Shown piece after piece: positions 11,391 through 22,209 of a DNA stretch of 64,000 nucleotides. Every line of letters begins with the position of its first letter. Position 1 is the first letter of the stretch. The translations under genes were made by a program, and so were the position numbers. The stretch is from positions 1-64,000 of the forward strand of contig JALQPE010002970.1 in NCBI GenBank assembly GCA_030407315.1, given 5' to 3'. Below the pieces are notes generated by a model that made no database searches, was not told the DNA's origin, and was given only the letters and a program-made list of their open reading frames with translations. Source of the stretch: Asparagopsis taxiformis (taxonomy: Eukaryota; Rhodophyta; Florideophyceae; Bonnemaisoniales; Bonnemaisoniaceae).

Positions 11391-12137
11391 CATCCCTGGT
11401 AAACTGCCTCAGCTGTAAGCGGCTGGGAGCTTGGTCCCTCCCTCACCTTGGGAAGGGTGAGCAAGGAATTGTGAAGCCGTAAAACATGGCAGAGGGATGG
11501 TTTGGACGGCTGTTAGCGGTGTTGGGGAGCACTCTGCGTCGTGCTAACCCAGTCTGGGCTGGGTGCCCTGCCTGGTACGGCGGGAGGAGTGCACAAAATT
11601 TCAAACACAATTTCCTCAAGAGTGAAATTCTGATTGTCGAAACTCAACCTCCCTAAAATGAACTAGAGCTGGCATGAGCACCTCCAGGACGTCTGGAAAG
11701 GTACTGACAGCACATTTTCGGAGCATTGGCGCAGCTGTTCTCTCTGAGATCAAGCATAGAGTATCCGTGGCCAGATTCTATTCCTGGTGCCGTGTGGCAC
11801 AGTGACCACACCAAATCGCCCTTTTTAGCAGACTATAGATTTGAGTTACTAGGAATCTAGCTGCCTTCAATACCAACATAGTTGGTAAGTAGGCTAGCCT
11901 AGGATTGTAGGAAAATCAGGAAGGATGGGAGGGTAGGTATGCAGCAACATGAAGGGGATAGTATGAGTAGATTATGGCGGTGGTAGAGAAGGATTGCACT
12001 CACTGAAGGGTCGGCTGGAGTGACACCGGAGTCGACATAGAAGGGAGGTTGGGATAGGCTGGGATGGAGGAAGACAAGAGACATGAGAGAGAGGGTGAAG
12101 CCAGACCGCTTACAGCTGAGGCAGTTTACCGCGGGTG

Positions 12138-12458
12138 CTGACAGCAAAGTCATCGTTACGATGACTTTGCTGTAAGAAAAGAAAACATTACAGCAGGCAC
12201 GTTTTTTTACCCGGTAAAAAAATTCTTGGTGATTTTTTACCCGGTAAAAATTCTTCGCCTACTGTAATGTTTCCTTTTCTTACAGCAAAGTCATCGTTAC
12301 GATGACTTTGCTGTAAGAAAACGTTTCATTACAGTAGCCACAATTTTTTACCCGGTAAAAAAATTCTTGGTGATTTTTTCACCCGGTAAAATCCTTCGCC
12401 CACTGTAATGTTTTCTTTTCTTACAGCAAAGTCATCGTAACGATGACTTTGCTGTAAG
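12138..12458. repeat. palindrome cluster 3 (three 39-bp palindromes)
   Basis: Copies start at 12138, 12279 and 12420, with ACCCGGTAAAA palindromes between them. The ends pair as in the other clusters (CAGCTGAGGCAGTTTACC against GGTAAACTGCCTCAGCTG), which makes one nested inverted structure. Confidence 0.88.
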
Positions 12459-13368
12459 CATCCCTGGTAAACTGCCTCAGCTGTAAGCGTCTGGTACCTT
12501 GGTCCCTCTCTCACTTTGGGAAGGGTGAGATAGGAATTTTGAAGTCGGGAACATTGTGGAAGGATGGTTTCGACGGCTTCGGGCGGCTTTGAAGAGCAAT
12601 CTGTGTCTTGTTCACCCGGGCTGAACTACCTAAAAAGTTCAGTATTGGGAGAGCAGCACGGTAAATTTCGACCACCATTTTCTCACGACAGAGATTCTGG
12701 CGGTCGAAATTCAAACTCGTTAAAATGGACTAGAGTTGGTGTGAACACCTCCAGGACCTCTGGAAAGGTACTACCTGCACATTTTCCGAGGCTACAAGAA
12801 GCCGGTCTCTCCAATATCAAGCATAGATTATCGGTGCGCAAAATCTACTCCTGGTGCTGTGTAGCACATTGACTATACAAAACCGTCCGTTTTCCGTTAT
12901 AATAAACTATACTCTCAAGTAGGTAGGAATCTAGATATTCACCTTACATCGATGGTTATGAAGTAGGTTAGCCTAGGACTGAAGGACAGAAGGTAAAGGA
13001 TAGGATGGTAGGCATGGGGTAAAATGAAGGTGGTGGTATGAGTAGAATACGGAAGTGGTAGACAGGTATTTAATGCACAGGAGGGGCGTGTGAAGTGACA
13101 CCAGAGGCGCGGTGCGTCACAGGAAGGAAGACTGGAATGATGAAGGAGAACTAGAGGCATGAGAGATAGGTTGTTGAGGCATGCTTCTAGCTCTATTATA
13201 TAACTACATTGCTCCTCTATAGGCTACGCAATCCATTCCAGCAGTTCTAGTTAAAAATGGACTATATGAATGTTTCATTTCAATATCAGCATTGTGCAGT
13301 TGAGCCTCTTCAAGGTCCGAAAACTTGTCCAGAGTACGCTTCCAGGCCACTTGAAGGCATCCAGAACA

Positions 13369-13884
13369 CTTGCACTTCGTTCTTGCAAAGTTCAATTTTG
13401 GCTATCACATCTCCAGTTGTGGGAGTCTGGTGACCAAAAGTCGATGCATTCTGGAATCCCTACCACGCAATTCAACAGCTTTACGGACACATAAAACACT
13501 TTTCCGTACTCCCTAGAGCCACTCCAGCCCTTACGGATCACTTACACTTCGTTCCGACAAAGTTCAATTTTGGCCATCACATCTTCAGTTGTGGGAATCT
13601 GGTGACCAAAACTCGATGCATTCTGTCAGCCCTAATGCGCAAGCCAGCAGCTTTACGAACTCATAGAACACTTTTCCGTACTCCCTAGACCCACTCCAAC
13701 CCTTACAGACCACTTGCACATCATTCGGACAAAGTTCCATTTTGACCATCACATCTCCAGTTGTGAGAATCTGATGACCAAAAATCGATGAATTATACCA
13801 ACCCTTCCACGCAAGCGAGAAAGCTTGAGTGCAATTAAAACAAGTTTTAGTACTCCCTAGAACCACCCCAACCGTTTCAGACCA
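13369..13884. repeat. 172-bp tandem repeat, three copies
   Basis: Units begin CTT(G/A)CAC at 13369, 13541 and 13713. Each contains a GACAAAGTTCAATTTTGGCC-like segment and a TACTCCCTAGA segment. A fourth dispersed copy lies at about 10728-10906, directly before the internal CACTA terminus. Confidence 0.85.
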
Positions 13885-13990
13885 CTTTGCAGCCTTTTTC
13901 GCGAGGTCCGAAATCGTCTCCTTCTTCTTCCCGAGTGAGAAACATCAGTCCCTCTCATATGCTTACAGAGAAGTTGGTTTACCATGGTTT

Positions 13991-14274
13991 CTTACAGCAA
14001 AGTCATCGTAACGATGACTTTGCTGTAATGTTTTGTTTTCTTACAGCAAAGTCATCGTTACGATGACTTTGCTGTAATGTTTTGTTTTCTTACAGCAAAG
14101 TCATCGTTACGATGACTTTGCTGTAATGTTTTGTTTTCTTACAGCAAAGTCATCGTTACGATGACTTTGCTGTAATGTTTTGTTTTCTTACAGCAAAGTC
14201 ATCGTTACGATGACTTTGCTGTAATGTTTTGTTTTCTTACAGCAAAGTCATCGTTACGATGACTTTGCTGTAAG
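13991..14274. repeat. palindrome cluster 4: 49-bp tandem array, six copies
   Basis: Six 39-bp palindromes start at 13991, 14040, 14089, 14138, 14187 and 14236, an exact 49-bp period, with a fixed 10-11-base linker of TGTTTTGTTTT type. The first copy has central A, the other five central T. A half copy follows near 14350. Confidence 0.93.
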
Positions 14275-14429
14275 CAACCGGGGTAAACTGCCTTTGCTGT
14301 AAGAAAACTGAATAGCAGTTCCGACAGCTTGTCCTGAGAAAGCAAATCCGCCTTAACGATGACTTTGCTGTAAGAAAACACAGTAATTACAGTTCCGACA
14401 GCTTGTCCTGAAAACCCGTCCTCCCACAT

Positions 14430-17400
14430 AAGTTTATATTCTGTTACCTACCCTAGAGCTCTAATGACGTGCCCAGTCCCAAGTTTCGTACCTGGTGCTG
14501 GGCAGAATGGCTAATTAGCGTACTTCATTCTAAGGATGAAGTCGACATTCTGTCGCGTCTGCAGCCATAACATGCTGTTGGCGCCGATTACAGCGGTGAT
14601 TACACCGTTTGTGACGTAGCCATCGGCGCCGATGATTTATGCGCCGTAACACTTCAACGCGCCTACCACACACGCAATGTACTGTCATATTAGGTTTTCT
14701 CAAATCCTCGTCCGCCCACACGCTCAATTCATGCATGCATTCCCTCACCGCCTTCCACTCGCGTCACACGCACCCTTTCGCCCGTCTAAATGCCCCCTTG
14801 CCTTGACATCCCTCATATATCAACTGGTTCGACTCGCACCGCGTTGGTCCACTTAGCATGACCATAGTCGCCGCGCCCATTCTTCGACCACATTCGCCGT
14901 CCAGTCGCGCCCAATCCCAACTGCCGCACACATACATAAACGAGCTTCCCATGATCACTTCCGCCCGGGCTGTCCCAACGGGCATACGATGCCATCCATA
15001 CTCTGTCCGCAGATGAGCTCAACTCCCTTGTGCCAATCACTTGACGCCATTCGCACCTTCCACACACCCACCTCGCTGTTTCTTACTATCCTTCACACAC
15101 ACCTCGCTCCTGCCCAATCACATCTTCCAGTCTGTCACACTCGGTGATGCCAATCCGTCCCAGTAACGAGGTCGCAATATCGTCGACCTCGCTATTGAGA
15201 CAATGTAAACAAAGAGGTTTTTCACCACACCCTGTGATCCATGACTTGACCAACTGAGACCGTGAGCCGGATAACGTTGAAATGTTTATTCTTGAACTGC
15301 ATCTTGAGATGTATTGAACACTTGCGCAGCAGTCCCCCATCCCTGGACAGCGAGCCAGTCGTTGCACTCGGGTGTCAATCAAGTGAATGCAGTGTGTCAA
15401 CGTGCCTTGTACAAAAACTTGGACCGGCTCTTGCGCCCCTGCCACTGCTCAAGCGTATCCAGATACTTGAGTGTGCCAGTCCAGAGTCTTAATATTCAGG
15501 TTGATGCATGTGAGCTGCCAAAATAGTCCAAATGGAACATATGACGATTTACGCCGAACAAACATGTTGTCCTGCACAGCGTTGTTCTCTAGTGTTGCGC
15601 ACTACACCATCTATCCCTTACTATCTAAACGAACAGCTTAAAAATGCTACATCTACAAGCACCAGTGGTGGACTGGGCTCGTCTGTCTTCCAAGAGTTTC
15701 CAGAATGGGATGTGGATATGGTTATGACTTCAACGACAACAGCGTGTGGTGAATGATGAGCGAAAAGTTTGTTTACTCGTTGCTTTCACTCGCAGTCTGC
15801 CCTGCGTCATGGTGCAATGCGATACAAATTGCTACTGGGAAAGAAGCTTTACAGAGTGAGGCAATGGTAAGGTGTCGGATACATACCGACGCTTCTCATA
15901 CAAAGCTATATTTGTAAAAGTCAGTAGTATACAGTGTACGTGAGCATTGCATTGCATCGCATCTAGTAAGCGCGCACACGAACGCACAAATACAGATGCA
16001 CGCACTGGCGATTGATTCACAACGAGCGCAACTAGTCCACAACAACCATTTGATTGAAGCTCTCCGGGTGATTCTAGCAGCAACGCATCTGCAATGGTTA
16101 CGACACTAAGCTGTTGGAAAGGACCTGCAAGCAAGTTTCAAACACAAGGCCACACCAGCAGCAGAAAGAAAAAGTACATTTGTAATGAAATGCCACCGAT
16201 ATATTGCCTCCATCTTGGTTTCAGTGTTAGTTTGTGTAGAGCTGCCGCTGTGGTGAATAAGAGCGTTCCGTGTTTCAACAAGCGTATTAAGAAATACATA
16301 TGTGACTGTGAGCGACATGCGGTGGCATGTTGTTGCGTTACAGACGGTTAGATGATGATGTGAGGGAAGCAGCGATGCAAGAACTAGGCGCACATGTAAC
16401 GCCAACAAAGATGCACACTGTGTTGCATTGAGAGTGCTGCGCGATGTTGGGGCGAGAGAGGAGGTCGACGTGGTGCAGACATCACACATCATTCCATTCA
16501 ATTATATTCCACCAATACCCGTCAGGTGTATAGAAACTGTATGATTTCTCCCCAGACTCATCTCCCATCACTCCAGTAATCCCACTATCACCATTCCCAC
16601 TCACGTTTCCATGGTACTCATGTACGTCACACATAGCGTAACCCGTCATCTTCTTAGGACCAGGATTGGACAAAGCAGTGGCGTCTTGGAGTCACCGGGA
16701 CACCATCTGAGAGGTAGGAGTCTCCCCGACTGGTACTGTGACGAATGTGAACCACATCGGGGGTCATCGTAGTTGACTGTGTAGAGCTCATCGCCATCCC
16801 CTCGCTTAGTATCGAGCATAGCTTGTGAAATTCTAGGAAGCTTACTTGAATTAGATACATTTTTCAGTCCTAATGTTTGTCCATAAAGCTAGGCTCCTCT
16901 TCGGCAGTAGGCACGAGACCGAAATGGGTGAATTGACTCGTGAGAAAGCGAGCAGACGTATCAATCTTTCCGTAACTAGTGACATCGTAATCATATCGTT
17001 GAAATAACACGTGTGAGATTAATGGTGTGACCAGTAAAGATGCATGTACAAACGGATTGCAATGACAGTTGGAAGAACTGCCGGGTCGCTCGAATAGGCC
17101 TTCCAGGCTTGCAAAAAAGTGAGAACGGCACGCGCATTACGCAACGCCGCACGGTTGAGACAGGCGGGAAGATTGACATGCAAAATGGCCAGCATAAACA
17201 GGGAGGTCTGCAGAACAACGTGGACATTTTGTGCACAAAAGCGGTGCAAAAGCTGTGTCTCGGCGTGTCGAAACTCGAGCACGACCGCCGACATGACGTG
17301 AAAAATGTGCACGTGTTCCTCAGAGAAGACGCGACGGAGGTCGAGCCACCTAGAGTCGCGCAGTGACGATCACACATTTGCCATCGCAAAGTGGCACGCG

Positions 17401-18560
17401 TGCGCGAAGAAAAAGAGCCCGGAGGTGGTGAAGGGGGAGCGCGAGCGCGAGAAGCGGGATTCAAAAGGCGTCAATGCGCTGTGCATCATCGGTGAACATC
17501 AACCAATCGGTTTGGAAGCGACGATGCAGCGTGGTAGCGACGAACAGAAGCGCGTGTGGCGTCGCATTGGTGTCAATCAATTGCGTGCGTATGGACTGTG
17601 CGGATTGCCAACTACGCAAGGCGATGAGATAACGATCCGCTTGCGATACTTGTTTGCCACGGTCGAGTGTGGTCAATTGACCACACTAGCATTAATGCTA
17701 CTTGCACATTGGCGAGAGTGAACTGATGATTGGTTGTCATGAATTGTGGTTGGCGGCTTGATCCATGAAATTTTTTGTTGGATATATATGTTGAAAGCGT
17801 GTGTTTTGTGGTGTGAGGCGTTTGGCAAAACTTGCAATCAGCCTTTCTGTGCGCCAGAAAAACCCATTTCCGAACAGCTGTCTCAACACACGTTCTGCTC
17901 GACAATTGGCTGTTTCGCATACCGGCGATGTTCACATTGTCAGCATCTCTCACACATGTACAAGTCGCAGGATTCAACATGGAGACGGCACCAGAGGAGA
18001 TAACAGCTGTTTACGCTTTGGTTCACTCGGCGCATCGCGACTATGATCGCAAATAGCTCTCGAATTGAGAAAGTAATCAACTATGGAACACTCTTCCGTA
18101 TCTGTTTCAGTTCCTTCACGGAAGCCTCAGTGATTAGCTCGAAAAGCTCTTTCTGCACCAATTTTGTGCATCGCTGCTCCCATTCGTGAACTCCTATTTA
18201 TTCCCAACTTCCGTTCGGAAATTGAGGAATATGACGTCACATTCCTCAGCGATTGCAGGCCCTTCAGCACGATTCTAATTGTCATCGCACTAAAATCGAT
18301 AGTGTCATCTCCTATCCCAACTGACATAAACATGATTCTATTCTCTATTGGCAGAATAGGCTTCACTGAGACTAGAAACCTCAATCCCATTCTAGGTCGG
18401 TCGATCTGCTATCCTCTTTCATTTATCCTCCCTCGTACTAACTTCGCTACCTACAAATATCTGTAAAGCTCGACCACAATTACTATCTTCGTATACCACA
18501 CACCATTACACCATTCCAATATTTACCTTCACACCAACACTATGCTCCATATTTCCTCTC
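14430..18560. other. CACTA-like element interior without assigned genes
   Basis: Frames of 60-160 codons occur on both strands (for example minus 16991-17464 and plus 17305-17721). None shows family motifs, and overlapping frames look equally plausible. A diverged transposase could be spliced here, but I cannot support one. Confidence 0.4.
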
Positions 18561-18569
18561 AAGTCCACT

Positions 18570-18944
18570 CCACGAGACAGTGTTGTGAACCAATACACGG
18601 TACTACCCGCAGACAATACAATTTGCTATCTACACTACTGTCTACAGATTTACCCAGACAGTGCAGTAATACAATACAATGCACTGCCTCAGACAGTAAA
18701 ATGTACTGTCTGCACATACTGTCTGGCGGCAACACTTCCGGACAGTAAAATTTACTGTTCTGGACAGTAAATTTTACTGTTTTTGGTACTGTCCAGATTT
18801 CGTGCCAGTTTATTGCTGCAGCAGTATTCTGAAATTTCCAGACAGTAAATTTTACTGTCTCCGCGCACTGTCTTGGCCAGACAGTAATTTTTACTGTCTC
18901 AGACAGTAAATTTACTGTCTTTTTTCATTCCCAACACCGTAGTG
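18570..18944. repeat. right subterminal inverted-motif cluster of the CACTA-like element
   Basis: Dense ACAGTAAA and TTTACTGT copies in both orientations run to the inverted terminus ending in TAGTG at 18944. Motif density mirrors the left end, but the 35-bp satellite is absent. Confidence 0.75.
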
Positions 18945-19643
18945 GTTTGTATCGGGAGTACACTCGAGGGGATCGAAATCAAGCCCAATCGAAGTACATG
19001 CAGACACATTAGTCAATTCACTACAGACATCTCCAGTCAGACATGTTGTGTCATCACAAGAACATCGAAAGTCTTCCACGTCATTGGGGAGGCATACACA
19101 TTCGTCTTGTCCAGAACACAAAGTAGCAGAGCTATCGTCGAGGAAAAGGCATGAGCGCAGACCAGCACAATCACTGCTTGAAGTACACGGCTCTCCGGAG
19201 AATCCATTTCTCGCTTGTTTCACTTTTTTCCCAATGTATTCATTAAAATGCTCAGCACTGAACAGCAATGATCTCAAATACGTGTTCCCCAACTTCCCAA
19301 TCCTTTCAACATTGGGAAAATAGCCGTGCAGAAACTTTTGTAACATCTTCGCCTGGAAAGGCAGTAAGTTTGTGGATGGATTCTGAAGGTAATGTTCCAG
19401 GTGACGTTGCAGACTTACTAATAAATCTTTCTTTGCATCCCGGATGACGTTCAGCTGTTCAAGATGTGGGATAAAATATGACTTTCCCCTCGCAGATGAG
19501 ATAGACTTAGATGAAAACATTTCTTTTAGTGTACCAGCTGGAACACCATAATTTCTCGGAGTGGTGGCAGATGAAGCTGTCGACCCAAGGTAAAGAAGGA
19601 CAAATGTGAGAGGAAAGAAAGAAATTTGGCGAACTCTCCCCAT
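18945..19643 (-). pseudogene. gene 1, 5' part: signal peptide and one 12-Cys repeat
   Basis: The ATG at 19643 starts a signal peptide (ISFFPLTFVLLYLGSTASSA), then a basic helical region to about residue 140. One Cys-rich repeat follows, from GFSGEPC to PLEC, with spacing C-x5-C-x5-C-x10-C-x5-C-x-C-x9-C-x-C-x4-C-x5-C-x8-C-x11-C. The coding sequence meets the CACTA-like element after 233 whole codons (699 nt), ending ECTPDTN; the continuing ORF picks up a few element-derived residues before a stop at 18912. The rest of the gene is at 4017-4435. Spliced back at one GT copy, gene 1 is 371 residues. It is secreted by prediction; its role is unknown, possibly cell wall or defence related as in many secreted Cys-rich families (inference only). 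Confidence 0.87.
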
Positions 19644-20718
19644 TATGAAAGAAATCTAGATCAAAGAAAGAATAATTCGGAGAGAAGAGATGATGGAAAA
19701 GAACACGCTCAGGCTGCAATCTAACTTGTGACAGCTGCAGTGAGAAAGTATTCCAAACTGGTTGTCTTATACTGTTTATCTTCCAGCTCTTGATCTCCAA
19801 ACATGGGATCGGATTGGCGGACAGCAAGATGTATTGTTGTGACCAGTTACAAGAATGATGGGATCAATTTTTCATGCGCTTGCAAATGCCATGCATAGTG
19901 AAATACATGTGCATTCACATAGATGATGAAATGAATACAGGATACTAAATGGCATGTTATTATTCGGCTCGCATTGAAGTTTTTTCAGCCATATTTCCGA
20001 GAATAATGCATTGATCGTCGACATCTTCCATATGGCACAAAAAGGTGGAGACTTTCTAGGGTACAACTGTACGCTTAATACACTCAGATTTGATACGCGC
20101 AGGAGCACTCAATTTAGGATGAGCTCAACGTTGTAAACGTCACTATTGCGTGATAATTCCATTTTCGATGTCGACCAGTCACGGTCGGGCACGCAGGATT
20201 GATGATATGGCCAATAAGCAAGTAGAAAGAAAATGCCAACATGTAGCCCTTGTATCACTGATGGATTATTGTGCCCGTCATTGTTGTCACTTTAGTTTTG
20301 GACTGGAATGTTGTCCGTGGTTCCCAACATTGCAACGGAAAAATCATAGTGAACGATTGTATTTTATCGAGATGTGCGTGTGCGGACACCATCTTCTGAG
20401 TTTTTCGAACCCATCTCACTACTGGTCAACTTCAACAGCCTTTTCAGTCGGAAAATACTGAATTGGTCTATTGGGAGGATACTGTTAGTCAACCAGCGTA
20501 GTTTGCTTGCACAGCAATGTCAACTTACAAGTGTTTTAACCCTTTCCGCGAAGAAGGGTAATAGCCATAAATGCTCTACCCGTTAATTTGTTCCTACCAT
20601 TTTCCGATAACAGAAGCTTTATTTATAACAAGGCAATACCTGCACATTTGCTTGGTTGAAAGCATCCTAATCAGGGTCAGATGGAGCGATGCTGCTCATT
20701 TTCTTATGAGAAAAAATC
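19644..20718. other. intergenic upstream of gene 1
   Basis: Contains the presumed gene-1 promoter side. No TATA element stands out and no other gene is recognised. Confidence 0.4.
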
Positions 20719-21386
20719 TTAACATCTCACACACTACTGCCTTGGCACCAGAGCTTGATATTGATATCAAAAGTAATAAGGGACCGAAGATGAGAAGAAC
20801 GCAGTTTTTACTGCAGGGCTGGTTGAAAATTATCCAGGCTCAACCCAGGGGTAGGAGTACTGTAGTCCTTCAGGTAGATTAACCTGCCAAAGTGTGCAGC
20901 GAGAGGCCCCTGGGTTGGCCTGGAAAAGAAGGAGAACACGCTACAAGGGCTATGGGAGGGTGGGGTTGAATAGAAAACCGGGTTGCAGAACAATATCTGA
21001 GGAGCGATTTGGAACGCAGTTGCGTTCGTGCGATGGGCTTTGTATCTTCGCCAAGACAAACCCGTGCCAGTGATCTGCTGGGGTAATGAAGCATGGAGTG
21101 GTGCACACGTTTTCACATACGTTCACCGTCGCCCCAGCCGCATGATGCGTTTTGATTGCATCCGACTTGACTATATTAAATTTAGTTTCGTTCTAAAAAA
21201 ATTTAATAATCTAGGCTGCATACTGTATCGGAAAGCGTATGTAATTTCGGAATTTTGACGCGCGAAAATCGAGCCGTGCTCACCTATCGTTCTTGTAAAA
21301 CCAGATACACCACATATCCGGTGTGATGTCTGCTGCAGGCATGGTGGCAGTAGATATGCTGTCACAGTTCTCAAGTTAAAATATCT
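20719..21386. repeat. spacer repeat R, copy 1
   Basis: Sequence from TTAACATCTCACACACTACT to near CAAGTTAAAATATC is about 90% or more similar to 29806-30254 plus 39239-39309. Copy 1 has two extra stretches (near 20890-20965 and 21296-21372). It contains GGAAAGCGT near 21231-21239, the uninterrupted form of the site where the Mutator-like element entered copy 2. It sits between gene 1 and gene 2; copy 2 sits between gene 2 and gene 3. Confidence 0.85.
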
Positions 21387-21656
21387 GCTCCGTGCCTTGA
21401 AATCCTAATGATCTTCGGGAGAGGAAAAGGTACTTTCAGCTTCAAATATAATTGTGTTCAATCAGGAGTGTCCGTAAACAAACAGGAGCAGCCAGAAGGC
21501 CAACTTAATGGATATGGCAGTCTGTACAGTTGCAAAGTAACGACCTCTCGGGCTTTCGCTACCTTTCGTTACGTCGCCTCCCTGACGCTTCCTGACATTC
21601 TGCTTCTCGAAAAATTTCTTCACACCAATAAGTGGTAAGGCACTAGCCGCCCCCGC

Positions 21657-21771
21657 TCAAAGCCCAAGATGTATTGCAGTTGCCATCACTGCCTCTCCTG
21701 CCCTACTACCATACCGTGCTGCAAACGCTGTATATTCCAATCCATTAGTCTTTGACGATACACGCACACCC
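21657..21771 (-). pseudogene. gene 2, 3' end: last part of the C-terminal domain
   Basis: The minus strand reads GVRVSSKTNGLEYTAFAARY and onward to AIHLGL and a stop at 21657-21659. This matches the last 36 residues of the domain in genes 1, 4 and 5. It is separated from the 5' part (27076-28231) by the copia element. Removing the element and one CACCC copy gives 1266 nt, exactly 422 codons. Confidence 0.9.
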
Positions 21772-22183
21772 TATGAAAAGTTGGGATTCTGTGGGTGACG
21801 GTAGAATCCACAGAGTGAATCGTAGAGCGTAGAGCAAAAGAACTTCGAGTAGAGAACAAAGAACATGTATTCAAGAGGTGTATACAGTAGTAGTCCGTAG
21901 AATGGCAGAACAATGATCTGGAGAACAAAGAGCTGAGAAAACTTGTGCTTGTCTATATTATCATGATGTGAGCAGAGGCGAGGGCTTATATACTTAGCCG
22001 ACGAACGGAAGGCCGCAAGAATCATAGGTGACTAGACCACCCAACAACGTGATTCAGTCTAATTGTGCAACCTACGATATGGGCAACACTGGCCCGAGCA
22101 TAGTTGTCGAGATCACTTAAAACAGCCACCTAGCCGGTAAGGCGTGAGCATAGCAGTCCGATACTAACTGATTGATTTCCATA
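21772..22183 (-). repeat. 3' LTR of the copia element
   Basis: 412 bp. The ends read TATGAAAAG and TTTCCATA on the plus strand, so the terminal inverted repeat is TATG...CATA, two bases longer than the usual TG...CA. Confidence 0.93.
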
Positions 22184-22199
22184 TTACTCTCTCTTTCTA
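22184..22199 (-). other. polypurine tract of the copia element
   Basis: The minus strand reads AGAAAGAGAGAGTAA directly before the 3' LTR, where plus-strand DNA synthesis is primed in LTR elements. Confidence 0.75.
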
Positions 22200-22209
22200 G
22201 AAGAGCAGA

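Larger units (their letters stand above)
10120..13180. repeat. three diverged copies of a ~1-kb module around the palindrome clusters
   Basis: Blocks at about 10120-10520, 11445-11840 and 12520-12900 align along their length; each contains GGGAAGGGTGAG, a form of AACACCTCCAGGAC(C/G)TCTGG, and a CATAGA(T/G)TATC segment. Blocks at about 10976-11200, 11884-12110 and 12955-13180 are likewise related (AGGAAGATGGGAGGGTAGG-type text). This is a tandemly amplified internal region of the CACTA-like element. Small ORFs inside are not conserved between copies. Confidence 0.75.
4436..18944. mobile_element. large CACTA-like DNA transposon (about 14.5 kb) inserted in gene 1
   Basis: The left end reads CACTACGGTGTTG and the right end is its exact inverse, ending in TAGTG at 18944. 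That gives a 13-bp terminal inverted repeat of CACTA type. Both subterminal regions are packed with GACAGTA/TACTGTC motifs, as expected for CACTA elements. GT flanks both sides (4434-4435 and 18945-18946), consistent with a 2-bp target duplication. The two flanks are the halves of one Cys-rich gene and join in frame. Inside I find satellites, palindromes and one decayed gene, but no recognisable CACTA transposase, so it looks non-autonomous or has an unrecognised spliced transposase. Confidence 0.78.

Noticed and set aside
13991..14274. Regular repeats resembling a CRISPR array
   Set aside because: The 10-11-base linkers are identical, the repeat is a full palindrome, and the setting is a eukaryotic transposon.
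16991..17721. Opposed ORFs of 157 and 138 residues that could be a CACTA transposase
   Set aside because: Neither shows a DDE pattern or the conserved CACTA transposase blocks, and they overlap each other.
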